Below are positions 8,613 to 16,992 of a stretch of 64,000 nt of DNA, one piece after another. The position numbers and the translations under genes are program-made. Position 1 is the first letter of the stretch. Each line of letters starts with the position of its first letter. This stretch comes from Pseudonocardia sp. TRM90224 (GTDB lineage Bacteria; Actinomycetota; Actinomycetes; Mycobacteriales; Pseudonocardiaceae): the NCBI RefSeq assembly GCF_021245725.1, contig NZ_JAJGSX010000001.1, positions 558,001 through 622,000 of the forward strand, read 5' to 3'. The notes under the pieces were generated by a model. The model did not search any database. It was not told where the DNA came from and worked only from the letters and a program-made list of their open reading frames with translations.

Positions 8613-10490
8613 GTGGCCACGTACGAGGAGATCTTCCGGGCGAGCACGGCGGATCCAGAGGGGTTCTGGCTGCGTGCCGCGGAGTCGATCGACTGGGCCG
8701 TGCCGCCGAGCCGCGCGCTCGACGACTCGCGGCCGCCGTTCTACCGCTGGTTCCCCGACGGCGAGCTGAACATCTGCCACAACGCGCTCGACCGGCACGT
8801 CGACGCCGGCCGCGGCGAGCAGTCGGCACTGGTCTACGACTCCCCGGTGACCGGATCGCAGCGGACGTACACCTACTCCGCGCTGCGCGACGAGGTCGCG
8901 AAGTTCGCTGGCGTGCTCGCCGGGCTCGGCGTCGCGGCGGGCGACCGCGTGGTGATCTACATGCCGATGGTGCCGGAGGCGGCGATCGCGATGCTCGCCT
9001 GCGCACGGATCGGCGCGGTGCACTCCGTCGTCTTCGGCGGGTTCGCGCCGAAGGAGCTGGCGGTCCGGATCGACGACGCCACGCCGTCGGTGATCGTCTC
9101 GGCGTCGTGCGGCATCGAGGGCAAGCGGGTGATCGAGTACAAGCCGCTGCTGGAAGCGGCGATCGAGCTGGCGGCGCACAAGCCGGGCAAGCGGGTGGTC
9201 CTGCAGCGGCCGCAGGCCGAGGCGGCCATGGGGCCGGACGACGTGGACTGGGCGGCGGCGATGGCCGACTCGGAGCCCGCCGGCTGCGTCACGGTGAAGG
9301 CGACCGACCCGCTGTACATCCTCTACACGTCGGGGACCACCGGTAAGCCGAAGGGCGTCGTGCGCGACACCGGCGGGTACGCGGTCGCGCTCAACTGGTC
9401 GATGCCCAACGTGTACGACGTCGGCGCCGGCGAGACGATCTTCACCGGATCCGACGTCGGGTGGGTCGTCGGGCACTCCTACATCGTCTACGCGCCGCTG
9501 CTCGTGGGCGCGACGAGCGTGCTCTACGAGGGCAAACCCGTCGGGACGCCGGACGCCGGGCAGTACTGGCGGGTCGTCGCGGAGCACGGCGTGAAAAGCC
9601 TCTTCACCGCGCCGACGGCGTTCCGGGCGATCAAGAAGGAGGACCCGAAGGGCGAGCTGCTCGCCGGGTACGACCTCTCGTCGATGAAGTACCTGTTCCT
9701 GGCGGGCGAGCGGCTCGATCCCGAGACCCACCGCTGGGCGTCCGACCTGCTCGGCATCCCGGTGATCGACCACTGGTGGCAGACCGAGACCGGCTGGCCC
9801 ATCGTCGCCAACCCGGCGGGGATCGAGCTGCTGGAGATCAAGCCGGGCTCGCCGACCCGACCGCTGCCCGGGTGGGACGTGCAGGTGCTCGACCCGTCGG
9901 GAGCGCCGGTCGCGACCGGGACCGACGGCGCGATCGTCGTCAAGCTGCCGATGCCGCCCGGGGCCCTGCCGACGCTCTGGAACGACGACGAGCGGTTCGT
10001 CTCGTCGTACATGGCGGCGTTCGACGGCTTCTACCTCACTGGCGACGGCGGCCACCTCGACGACGACGGCTACGTGTTCGTCATGGGCCGCACCGACGAC
10101 GTGATCAACGTGGCCGGGCACCGGCTCTCCACCGGCGGGATGGAGGAGGTGCTCGCCGGGCACCCGGACGTCGCGGAGTGCGCCGTGATCGGGGTGGCCG
10201 ACCCGATGAAGGGCCAGGTCCCGCGCGGGTTCGTCGTGCTCAAGGCGGGTGTGCAGCGCGAGGAGGACGAGCTGCGCGCCGAGCTGGTGCAGCTGGTGCG
10301 CGAGCAGATCGGGGCCGTCGCGAGCCTCAAGGACGTCGCGGTCGTCGCGGGCCTGCCGAAGACCCGCTCGGGGAAGATCCTGCGCAAGACCATGCGCGGG
10401 ATCGCCGACGGCGCCGACGAGCCGGTGCCCTCGACCATCGACGACCCCGCCGTCCTCGACGCGCTGCGCCCCGTCCTCCGCCGGCCCTGA
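8613..10490 (+). CDS. prpE: Propionyl-CoA synthetase (acetyl-CoA-synthetase family)
   Basis: The 625-residue enzyme ligates propionate (or acetate) to CoA at ATP expense. It has the AMP-binding P-loop YTSGTTGKPKG near 238, the acyl-adenylate motif HWWQTETGWP near 388, GRTDDVINVAGHR of the hinge, and the C-terminal loop with SGKILRK (catalytic Lys588, a known acetylation site in this family). Sequence features such as GSDVGWVVGHSYIVYAPL and the 'KTRSGKILRK' ending fit PrpE better than Acs. The GTG start lies behind GGAGGAGG. A hairpin element of family 1 begins just after the stop. Confidence 0.9.
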   Translation: MATYEEIFRASTADPEGFWLRAAESIDWAVPPSRALDDSRPPFYRWFPDGELNICHNALDRHVDAGRGEQSALVYDSPVTGSQRTYTYSALRDEVAKFAGVLAGLGVAAGDRVVIYMPMVPEAAIAMLACARIGAVHSVVFGGFAPKELAVRIDDATPSVIVSASCGIEGKRVIEYKPLLEAAIELAAHKPGKRVVLQRPQAEAAMGPDDVDWAAAMADSEPAGCVTVKATDPLYILYTSGTTGKPKGVVRDTGGYAVALNWSMPNVYDVGAGETIFTGSDVGWVVGHSYIVYAPLLVGATSVLYEGKPVGTPDAGQYWRVVAEHGVKSLFTAPTAFRAIKKEDPKGELLAGYDLSSMKYLFLAGERLDPETHRWASDLLGIPVIDHWWQTETGWPIVANPAGIELLEIKPGSPTRPLPGWDVQVLDPSGAPVATGTDGAIVVKLPMPPGALPTLWNDDERFVSSYMAAFDGFYLTGDGGHLDDDGYVFVMGRTDDVINVAGHRLSTGGMEEVLAGHPDVAECAVIGVADPMKGQVPRGFVVLKAGVQREEDELRAELVQLVREQIGAVASLKDVAVVAGLPKTRSGKILRKTMRGIADGADEPVPSTIDDPAVLDALRPVLRRP

Positions 10491-10497
10491 CCCGAAC

Positions 10498-10563
10498 TTC
10501 CCCACCGTTTTGCCAACCTGCACGACGTTGCGGGTGTGCAAGTTGGCAAAACGGTGGGGAGCT
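10498..10563. repeat. Family-1 intergenic hairpin, copy 1
   Basis: Outer stem CCCCACCGTTTTG / CAAAACGGTGGGG, inner stem CCAACCTGCAC / GTGCAAGTTGG, loop GACGTTGCGG. It follows the prpE stop by about 10 bp. The 31 bp after it are also conserved at copy 8 (38577-38607, opposite orientation), so this unit is larger than the hairpin. Confidence 0.85.
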
Positions 10564-10658
10564 TCTACGGCCGGGCCTGCTCTGCGGTACCCGCCGGAGT
10601 CCACCTGGTGAGGGTTGCCTGACTGGAAGCGCACGGGGGCGAGGGGGAGGATGGCCGT

Positions 10659-10850
10659 ATGAAGGTTGTTGTCGACTTCGACCTCTGCGAGTCCAACGCC
10701 ATTTGCATGGGCATCGCCCCGGAGGTGTTCGAGGTGCGTGAGGATGACTTCCTCTACATCCTCGACGAGAACCCGCCGGAGTCGCTGCGCCCGCGGCTGG
10801 AAGAGGCAGTGATGTCCTGCCCGCGAGCTGCGATCAAGCTCGTCGACTGA
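10659..10850 (+). CDS. Small 3Fe-4S-type ferredoxin
   Basis: The 63-residue protein has the actinobacterial P450-type ferredoxin pattern: FDLCESNAICMGIAPEVF in the N-terminal half and CPRAAI near the end. It has three cluster cysteines (Cys10, Cys16 and the CPRAAI cysteine near 54); the position that would be the fourth ligand of a 4Fe-4S cluster is not cysteine, so a 3Fe-4S cluster is likely. Such ferredoxins pass electrons to cytochromes P450 or oxygenases. No P450 is adjacent, so it may serve one encoded elsewhere, for example those at 24-27 kb or 53 kb. It sits between two acyl-CoA synthetase genes. Confidence 0.92.
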   Translation: MKVVVDFDLCESNAICMGIAPEVFEVREDDFLYILDENPPESLRPRLEEAVMSCPRAAIKLVD

Positions 10851-10955
10851 CCCACTGCCCGACTCACTGACTGACTCTCCACCTGGGCGGTTGCCGCACC
10901 GCTGGACAGGCCGCAGGATCGGGTGCCGGTACGCCAGCCCCGAGGAGAGCCGCAG

Positions 10956-12566
10956 ATGTCGACGACCGTCTGGAACACCCCGCTCACACCGCTGGCGTTC
11001 CTCCGCCGATCGGCCGAGGTCTACCCGGAGAAGACGGCGATCGTCTACGGCGAGCGGCGCCACACCTACGCGCAGTTCGCCGCTGAGGCGACCCGCGTGG
11101 CGCACGCCCTGCGCGGCTCGGGGATCACCCGCGGCGACCGGGTCGCCTACCTGCTCCCCAACGTCCCGGAGATGCTCGTCGCGCACTTCGCCGTGCCGCT
11201 CGCCGGCGCCGTGCTCGTCGCGATCAACACCCGGCTCTCGACGGACGAGGTGCGCTACATCCTCGACCACTCCGGCGCGAAGGTGCTGGTGGTCGACGCC
11301 GCCCTGCACCCGGTGGTCGCGCCGGTCGCCGGCGAGCTCAAGACCGTCGAGGAGATCATCACGGTGATCGACCCGGCCAACCCCGGCGACGGCACCGGCA
11401 GCGGCGTCACCTACGACGACCTGCTCGCCCGCGGCAACGACGAGCCGCTGCCGTGGGCCGTCGACGACGAGAGCGACACGATCTCGATCAACTACACCTC
11501 GGGGACGACCGGCCGTCCGAAGGGCGTGCAGTACCACCACCGCGGCGCGTACCTGAACTCGTTCGGCGAGGTCGTGCACTCGTCGCACACGCCCGACAGC
11601 GTCTACCTCTGGACGTTGCCGATGTTCCATTGCAACGGCTGGTGCACGCCGTGGGCCGTCACCGCGATCGGCGGGACGCACGTCTGCCTGCGTGAGGTAC
11701 GCGGCGACGCGATCTGGAAGCTGATCACCGGGCACCGGGTGACGCACTTGAACGGCGCCCCCACCGTCGTCACGACGATCATGCGGGCGCCGGAGGCCGT
11801 CGAGCTCGACTACCAGCTCGTGGTCACGACGGCGGGCGCGCCGCCGTCACCGACGACGATCCTGCAGATGGAGCGGATGGGCTTCCGGATCGTGCACGTC
11901 TACGGGCTGACCGAGACGTACGGGCCGTATTCGGTGAACCAGTACCAGCGCGCCTGGGACGACCTGGACCCGGAGCGGCGCGCGGCGCTGCAGGCCCGCC
12001 AGGGCGTCGGGATGATCTGCGCCGACTGGATGCGGGTCGTCGACGACGAGATGAACGACGTGCCCGCCGACGGCTCGACGATGGGCGAGATCGTCATGCG
12101 CGGCAACAACGTCATGAACGGCTACTACGAGGACCCGGACGGCACCGAGAAGGCCTTCGCCGGTGGCTGGTTCCACTCCGGCGACCTGGGCGTCATGCAT
12201 CCCGACGGCTACGTGGAGCTGCGCGACCGCGCGAAGGATGTGGTGGTCTCCGGCGGCGAGAACATCTCGACGGTCGAGGTGGAGCAGGCGGTCGTCTCCC
12301 ACCCCGCGGTGCTGGAGGTCGCCGTCGTCGGGGTGCCCGACGAGAAGTGGGGCGAGCGGCCGAAGGCGTTCGTCGTGCTGGTCGAGGGCGAGAGGGTGAC
12401 GGAGGAGGACGTGATCGAGCACGTCCGTTCGAAGATCGCGCGGTACAAGGCGCCGCGCGCGGTGGAGTTCGTCGACGAGCTGCCCAAGACGTCCACCGGC
12501 AAGGTGCAGAAGTTCGAGCTGCGCGAGCGGGAGTGGGCGGGCACGGAAAGCCGCATCCAAGGCTGA
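10956..12566 (+). CDS. Acyl-CoA synthetase (medium/long-chain AMP-forming ligase)
   Basis: The 536-residue protein carries NYTSGTTGRPKG near 176, the adenylate motif VYGLTETYGP near 315, GWFHSGDLGV, the hinge RAKDVVVSGGENIS and the C-terminal catalytic lysine in TGKVQK (Lys516). It adenylates a carboxylic acid and transfers it to CoA. The sequence resembles FadD-like ligases acting on medium-chain or aromatic acids; the true substrate cannot be read from sequence. The ATG at 10956 behind GAGGAG is preferred to an ATG eleven codons upstream. A 61-bp palindrome follows the stop. Confidence 0.9.
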   Translation: MSTTVWNTPLTPLAFLRRSAEVYPEKTAIVYGERRHTYAQFAAEATRVAHALRGSGITRGDRVAYLLPNVPEMLVAHFAVPLAGAVLVAINTRLSTDEVRYILDHSGAKVLVVDAALHPVVAPVAGELKTVEEIITVIDPANPGDGTGSGVTYDDLLARGNDEPLPWAVDDESDTISINYTSGTTGRPKGVQYHHRGAYLNSFGEVVHSSHTPDSVYLWTLPMFHCNGWCTPWAVTAIGGTHVCLREVRGDAIWKLITGHRVTHLNGAPTVVTTIMRAPEAVELDYQLVVTTAGAPPSPTTILQMERMGFRIVHVYGLTETYGPYSVNQYQRAWDDLDPERRAALQARQGVGMICADWMRVVDDEMNDVPADGSTMGEIVMRGNNVMNGYYEDPDGTEKAFAGGWFHSGDLGVMHPDGYVELRDRAKDVVVSGGENISTVEVEQAVVSHPAVLEVAVVGVPDEKWGERPKAFVVLVEGERVTEEDVIEHVRSKIARYKAPRAVEFVDELPKTSTGKVQKFELREREWAGTESRIQG

Positions 12567-12573
12567 GGAGACC

Positions 12574-12634
12574 GTCGACAACGACGTTCTGGCGGTTTGT
12601 GAGCGCTAACAACAGCCATTACGTCGTTGTCGAC
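12574..12634. repeat. Family-2 61-bp near-palindrome, copy 1
   Basis: GTCGACAACGACGT at one end and ACGTCGTTGTCGAC at the other, with a TGTGAGCGCTAACA centre. It lies between the acyl-CoA synthetase stop and the MFS start. Copies 2-4 have exactly the same length. Confidence 0.85.
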
Positions 12635-12666
12635 GCATGCTCCACCAGTCGCTTAGCATTGCTCAG

Positions 12667-13842
12667 ATGCAGCAGGGAGCCTGGCGGGCGGCGGTCGGCG
12701 CGGTGGCCATGACGACGGTGTCGGTGCTGCCGGTCTTCCTCATCGGCGGGCTCGCCGTGCAGATCTCCGCGGAGCTGGGGTTCGACCCGGCCGGCCTCGG
12801 GCTGCTCGTCGCGCTGTACTTCGGGGTCAGCGCGCTGGCGTCGCTCCCGTGCGGATGGATCGTCGAGCGCTACGGCGCCGGCCGGACCAGCCGGGTGGCG
12901 GTGGTCGGCGCCGCGGTGATCATGACGGCGGTCGCGATCTTCGCGAGCTCGTACGCCGCGCTCGTCGCGATCATGCTCTCCGGCGCATGGTGCAACGTGC
13001 TCGCGCAGCTCTCCGCCAACCTGACGCTTGCCACGTCCGTCCCGGCGTCCCGGCTCGGGCTCTCGTTCGGCGCGAAGCAGGCCGCGATCCCCATCTCGAC
13101 GCTGCTGGCCGGGGCCGCGGTGCCGCTCGTCGCACTGAGCGTCGGGTGGCGCTGGGCGTTCGTCGCCGGTGCCGCGCTGGCGCTCGCGGCGCTGACCGTC
13201 GCGCCGAGCGGCGCCCGCCCCACCGAGCGCATCGCCGTCCCACCGGGCGAGCGGGCCACCGCCGCGCTCTCCGTGATCGGGCTCGCCGCCGGGCTCGCGG
13301 CGGCTGCCGCGGGAGCGCTCGGCGTGTTCCTGGTCGCGTCGGCCGTCGACCGCGGAGTCGACCCCGCGGCGGCCGGCCTCACGCTCACAATGGGCAGCAT
13401 CGTCGGGCTGGTGCTGCGGCTGCTTCACGGCTGGCTCGCCGACCGCCGGACGGGCGGGCACGTCGCCGTCGTCGCCGCGAGCCTGGTGCTCGGGGCGGGC
13501 GGGCTGGCGCTGCTGGCGGTCCCGGGCACCCCGGCGCTGGTCGTGGGCACGATTCTCGCCTTCGGGCTGGGGTGGGCGTGGCCAGGCCTGCTGCAGTTCG
13601 CCGTCGTCCGCCTGAACCCCTCCGCCCCGGCGGCCGCGACCTCGATCGTCCAGGTCGGCGTGTACGCCGGCGGCTTCCTCGGCCCGGTCGGCTTCGGCTT
13701 CATCGCCGCGACGTGGTCGTTCCCGGCGGCCTGGCTCACCGGATCGGTGACGATGCTGGTCGCGGCGGCGTTGATGATCATCGGCCGCCAGATGCTCGTG
13801 GCACACCGGAACGCGGCGAGAACGGCGCTATCGCTGACCTGA
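12667..13842 (+). CDS. Major facilitator superfamily transporter
   Basis: The 391-residue protein has about twelve membrane segments in two six-helix halves, with a motif-A-like loop after the second helix (GWIVERYGAGRTSR) and a matching loop in the second half (GWLADRRTGG). Substrate unknown. The ATG at 12667 is preferred because the upstream ATG at 12637 lies against the palindrome, but neither has a strong ribosome site. Its last 15 bp overlap the convergent DUF72 gene. Confidence 0.85.
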   Translation: MQQGAWRAAVGAVAMTTVSVLPVFLIGGLAVQISAELGFDPAGLGLLVALYFGVSALASLPCGWIVERYGAGRTSRVAVVGAAVIMTAVAIFASSYAALVAIMLSGAWCNVLAQLSANLTLATSVPASRLGLSFGAKQAAIPISTLLAGAAVPLVALSVGWRWAFVAGAALALAALTVAPSGARPTERIAVPPGERATAALSVIGLAAGLAAAAAGALGVFLVASAVDRGVDPAAAGLTLTMGSIVGLVLRLLHGWLADRRTGGHVAVVAASLVLGAGGLALLAVPGTPALVVGTILAFGLGWAWPGLLQFAVVRLNPSAPAAATSIVQVGVYAGGFLGPVGFGFIAATWSFPAAWLTGSVTMLVAAALMIIGRQMLVAHRNAARTALSLT

Positions 13843-14676
13843 CCGCCCGGAACCAGCGACGACATCGTCCTCGACGCGTTCCATCAGCGCGATGGCGTCG
13901 TAGGGCGCGTGGACCTTCGCGTCGTTGTCGAAGTAGACGAAGACGTCGTGGTCCGCTCGCCAGCCGCGCACCCGCGCCGCCCACTCGTCGAGGGCCTCGG
14001 GCGTGTAGCCGCTGGTGTACAGCTCGCTGTCGCCGTGCAGCCGCGCGTAGCAGAAGTCGGTGGTCAGCTCGTCGAACCGCGGCCACGTCCCGGCCGAATC
14101 GGCGACGACGAGCGCGACGCCGTGCGCCCGCAGCAACTCGGCGAACGCCGGGTCGCGGAAGCTCTCGTGCCGCGGCTCCACGGCGTGGCGCAGCGGCCGG
14201 TCTGCGTCGGTCTCCAGGTGCGCCCGACCGTCGAGCCGCTCGTCGTGCCCGGCAGCGAGCTCGACCGCGGCGGCCGTCGTGCGGGGCAGCAGCGAGAGGA
14301 ACTCCCCCACCCGTCCGGCGTCGAACCGCATCCGCGGCGGCAGCTGCCACAGCACCGGGCCGAGCTTCTGCCCGAGCGCCAGCACACCCGACGCGAAGAA
14401 GTTGGCCAGCGGCACCTGGACGTCCCGCAGCTGCTTGAGGTGCGTGATGAACCGGCCGCCCTTGACGGCGAAGACGAACCCGTCGGGCGTCTCCGCGGCC
14501 CACGACCGGTAGTTCTCCGGGCGCTGCAACGAGTAGAACGAGCCGTTGATCTCGATGCTGCTGACCCGGCGGGAGAGGTGCTCCAGCTCGCGGCGCTGCG
14601 CGAGACCCTTCGGGTAGAACGTGGCGCGCCACGGCGGGTAGCGCCACCCCGACGTACCCACGCGGACCTGTCCCAC
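13828..14676 (-). CDS. DUF72 family protein (YecE-like)
   Basis: The 282-residue protein begins VGQVRVGTSGWRYPPW and continues FYPKGL, SIEINGSFYSLQR, FAVKGGRFITHLK and LWQLPPRMRF, all hallmarks of the DUF72 TIM-barrel family (YecE of E. coli). Near the end DFCYARLHGDSELY and VFVYFDNDA are also typical. Biochemical function of the family is not firmly known. A GTG at 14676 is the likely start; the open frame upstream is antisense to the divergent SDR gene. Confidence 0.9.
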   Translation of the reverse strand: MGQVRVGTSGWRYPPWRATFYPKGLAQRRELEHLSRRVSSIEINGSFYSLQRPENYRSWAAETPDGFVFAVKGGRFITHLKQLRDVQVPLANFFASGVLALGQKLGPVLWQLPPRMRFDAGRVGEFLSLLPRTTAAAVELAAGHDERLDGRAHLETDADRPLRHAVEPRHESFRDPAFAELLRAHGVALVVADSAGTWPRFDELTTDFCYARLHGDSELYTSGYTPEALDEWAARVRGWRADHDVFVYFDNDAKVHAPYDAIALMERVEDDVVAGSGRSGQR

Positions 14677-14713
14677 CCGGATGACGATCCCACGGAGCAG
14701 GCAGGATGGCCGC

Positions 14714-15394
14714 GTGGACGCAGTCATCGTTACCGGCGCCGCGGGCGCACTCGGGCACGCGGTCGTCGCGGAGTTCCTCGTCGCGGGCTGGCAGGTGGTG
14801 GCGCTCGACCGGCTCGGCGAGCGGCTCGACGCGCTCGGCAGCCAGGACGGCGTGCACCCCGTGCCCGCCGATCTCTCCACGCGCGCCTCGGTGCAGGAGG
14901 TGTTCGAGGCCATCGACGCGCTTCCCGTGCAGCCGGCGGCGCTGGTCGGGCTGGCCGGCGGGTTCGTCCCGGGCAAGCTCGCCGAGGTCGACGAAGCCCA
15001 GCTCGAGGCACTCTGGCAGTCGAATTTCGCCTCGACGCTGTGGGTGGCCCAGGCCGCCGCCCCGCGGCTCGCCGAGCGCGGAGGCGGCGCGATCGTGACC
15101 GTCGGGTCGAAGACGGCGGTCGAGGGCCCCGCCTCGGTGGCGCACGCGACGAGCAAGGCCGCGGTCGTGCGGCTCACGTCCGTGCTGGCCGACGAGCTGC
15201 GCGCGCAGCGGATCCGGGTCAACACCGTGCTGCCGTCGGTGATCGACACGCCCGCGAACCGCGAGTGGATGTCCGACGAGCTCGCGGCCCGCGCCGTCGC
15301 CCCGGAGGCCATCGCCAAGGTCATCCTGTTCCTCTGCAGTGCCGACGCCGCCCCGATCAGCGGCGCGGCCATCCCGGTGTACGGCGATGCCTGA
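14714..15394 (+). CDS. Short-chain dehydrogenase/reductase with Tyr replaced by His
   Basis: The 226-residue protein has the Rossmann cofactor motif TGAAGALG at about residues 7-14, NFASTLW (the SDR Asn) and GSKTAVEG carrying the serine. In the catalytic YxxxK site, however, it reads HATSK: the lysine is there but tyrosine is replaced by histidine. It may be a weak or altered oxidoreductase, or a binding protein. The GTG at 14714 is taken as start. It overlaps the next gene by eight bases. Confidence 0.85.
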   Translation: MDAVIVTGAAGALGHAVVAEFLVAGWQVVALDRLGERLDALGSQDGVHPVPADLSTRASVQEVFEAIDALPVQPAALVGLAGGFVPGKLAEVDEAQLEALWQSNFASTLWVAQAAAPRLAERGGGAIVTVGSKTAVEGPASVAHATSKAAVVRLTSVLADELRAQRIRVNTVLPSVIDTPANREWMSDELAARAVAPEAIAKVILFLCSADAAPISGAAIPVYGDA

Positions 15395-16217
15395 CCTCGC
15401 CGAAGCCGTCGCAACGGTCCGCGACTGGCCGGTCGGCAACGGCGCCGCAGCCGTCGTCACCGCCGACGGAACGGTCGCCGCGAGCGCGGGCGAGCTCGAC
15501 CGCGTGTTCCGGCTGGCCTCGGTGACAAAGCCGCTCGCCGCCTACGCGCTGCTCGTCGCGGTGGAGGAGGGTGCGGTCGAGTGGGACCTCCCGGCCGGCC
15601 CCGCCGGCTCGACCGTCCGCCACCTCGCCGCGCACGTCTCGGGCCTCTCGTTCAGCGACGGTGTCGTGCAGGCGCGCCCCGGCTCGAAGCGCATCTACTC
15701 GAACGTGGGGTTCGACGTGATCGGCGAGACCGTCGCCACGGCGGCCGGCATGCCGTTCGCCGAGTACCTCCACCAGGCCGTGCTCGAACCGCTCGGCATG
15801 ACCGCGACGAAGCTGGACGGCTCGCCCGCGGCCGATGCCGTCTCCACCGTGGCCGACATGGCCCGGTTCGCGGCGGAGCTGCAGGCCCCGACCCTCGTGC
15901 ACCAGGACACGCTGGCGGAGGCGACGACGGTCGCGTTCCCCGGTGTCGAGGGCATCCTGCCGGGCTTCGGGCGCCAGAAACCGAACGACTGGGGCCTCGG
16001 GTTCGAGATCCGCGACGGCAAGTCGCCGCACTGGACGGGCGCCGACAGCTCGCCGCGCACGTTCGGGCACTTCGGCCAGTCGGGCACGTTCCTGTGGGTC
16101 GATCCGGAGGCACGCGCGGCCGCCGTTGCGCTCACCGACCGCAACTTCGACGACTGGGCGAAGGACGCCTGGCCGGCGTGGACCGACGGCGTGTTGGCGG
16201 CGCTGCAAAAGGCCTGA
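15387..16217 (+). CDS. Serine hydrolase, beta-lactamase/penicillin-binding fold
   Basis: The 276-residue protein has the class-C-like catalytic set: SVTK (SxxK) near residue 49, YSN near 110 and HFGQSG (the HxG-type third motif) near 230. There is no signal peptide, so it should be cytoplasmic, as for EstB-type esterases of this fold. Reaction is uncertain: ester or amide hydrolysis. The start overlaps the SDR stop by eight bases, so the two are coupled. Confidence 0.88.
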   Translation: MPDLAEAVATVRDWPVGNGAAAVVTADGTVAASAGELDRVFRLASVTKPLAAYALLVAVEEGAVEWDLPAGPAGSTVRHLAAHVSGLSFSDGVVQARPGSKRIYSNVGFDVIGETVATAAGMPFAEYLHQAVLEPLGMTATKLDGSPAADAVSTVADMARFAAELQAPTLVHQDTLAEATTVAFPGVEGILPGFGRQKPNDWGLGFEIRDGKSPHWTGADSSPRTFGHFGQSGTFLWVDPEARAAAVALTDRNFDDWAKDAWPAWTDGVLAALQKA

Positions 16218-16223
16218 GGGGCC

Positions 16224-16250
16224 GGGAATCATTCCGAGGGGTCGTCCGTT
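16224..16250 (+). promoter_or_regulatory. SigR/SigH-like promoter 1
   Basis: GGGAAT (16224-16229) and GTT (16248-16250) are separated by exactly 18 nt, the consensus of actinobacterial SigR/SigH thiol-stress sigma factors. The -35 box is also part of a GGAAT-C-ATTCC palindrome, so a regulator site is an alternative reading. The first downstream gene starts 450 bp away. Confidence 0.45.
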
Positions 16251-16390
16251 GTTCAGGCTGTCCGAGCTGTGCGACCTGTGTCCCCGGGTCTCACATTTGA
16301 AAGGCCGCCGCGGAAGATCGTTCGGCTGAAGCCGCGGTGCGCCACTCGCCGCGAGGCGACCAGCGTGCAGTTCGGACACCTTGCCGGGCC

Positions 16391-16417
16391 GGGAATTCTT
16401 CCGGAACGGCAGGGGTT
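16391..16417 (+). promoter_or_regulatory. SigR/SigH-like promoter 2
   Basis: GGGAAT (16391-16396), 18 nt, GTT (16415-16417). It is the equivalent of promoter 1 in the second copy of the duplication; the spacer sequence differs but the spacing is kept. Confidence 0.45.
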
Positions 16418-16636
16418 GTAAGAGACGTCCGAGTCGGGTGATCCGTGTCCCCGGGTCTCAACCTTCGCCGCCCTACGGGGTGTGCCACGCGCCGAGAGGC
16501 GACCGGCACCCGGCTCGGACGCTCAACCCTCCCCCGATCCCACAGAACTCACCGCGCCCTGCGATCCCACCGCAATGGGCGTGGTTGCGATGGGCGGCGT
16601 CGGCCCCCGACGACGCCGCCCCCTCAGCTTCTCCCT

Positions 16637-16663
16637 GGGAACAATCCGCAGGTCAGAGCCGTT
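16637..16663 (+). promoter_or_regulatory. SigR/SigH-like promoter 3, for the small gene and perhaps hrpA
   Basis: GGGAAC (16637-16642), 18 nt, GTT (16661-16663). Transcription would start near 16670, leaving a leader of about 34 nt before the 86-residue gene. This site is outside the duplication and so is independent support for the pattern. Confidence 0.55.
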
Positions 16664-16703
16664 ATAGAGGGTACGAGCAGACTTCTACAGGACGGCGGCA
16701 GCC

Positions 16704-16964
16704 ATGAAGGGCGACCGGGTGGAGATCGTGATCGACGCCGGCAGCGGCACCACACGCACCTACGAGATCATTGCGACCAGAGCGGGCCGGAAGGTCGCCA
16801 TCACGCACTCCCGCGGTGTGGTCGAGGTCGCCGAGATCACCCGGGGCGGCAGTGCCGTCCGCACCGCCCGGTTCCTGGCCAACCGCGTGCTCGCGCTGGT
16901 GGAGCACCCGGCCGCCGATAATCCGCTCGCGGACGAGATCACACCCGCTCTACGCTCTGTCTGA
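16704..16964 (+). CDS. Small conserved protein upstream of hrpA, unknown function
   Basis: The 86-residue protein begins at an ATG about eight bases after AGGACGG. It has a regular strand-turn pattern (RVEIVIDAG, TRTYEIIATRAGRKVAI, VVEVAEITR) and a final helix (ARFLANRVLALVEHP). No catalytic or metal motif, signal or membrane segment is seen. Its coding bias is typical of the region, so I regard it as real. hrpA starts 28 bp after the stop and may share the transcript. Confidence 0.7.
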   Translation: MKGDRVEIVIDAGSGTTRTYEIIATRAGRKVAITHSRGVVEVAEITRGGSAVRTARFLANRVLALVEHPAADNPLADEITPALRSV

Positions 16965-16992
16965 TCGATCGACAGGCAGACTGAATCCCACT

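Larger units (their letters stand above)
16220..16535 (+). repeat. Imperfect ~165-bp direct duplication
   Basis: Copy A (about 16220-16383) and copy B (about 16386-16535) share, in the same order, GGGCCGGGAAT, GTCCGAG, TGTCCCCGGGTCTCA, a GCCAC(T/G)CGCCG core followed by GAGGCGACC, and a TCGGAC near the end. No gene is supported in either copy. Each begins with a SigR-like promoter. Confidence 0.6.

Noticed and set aside
8574..11747. A >1000-codon open frame on the minus strand
   Set aside because: It is antisense to prpE, ferredoxin and acyl-CoA synthetase, is rich in His/Arg/Val/Gly from reversed GC-rich codons, and resembles no protein. Such shadow frames are common in very GC-rich DNA.
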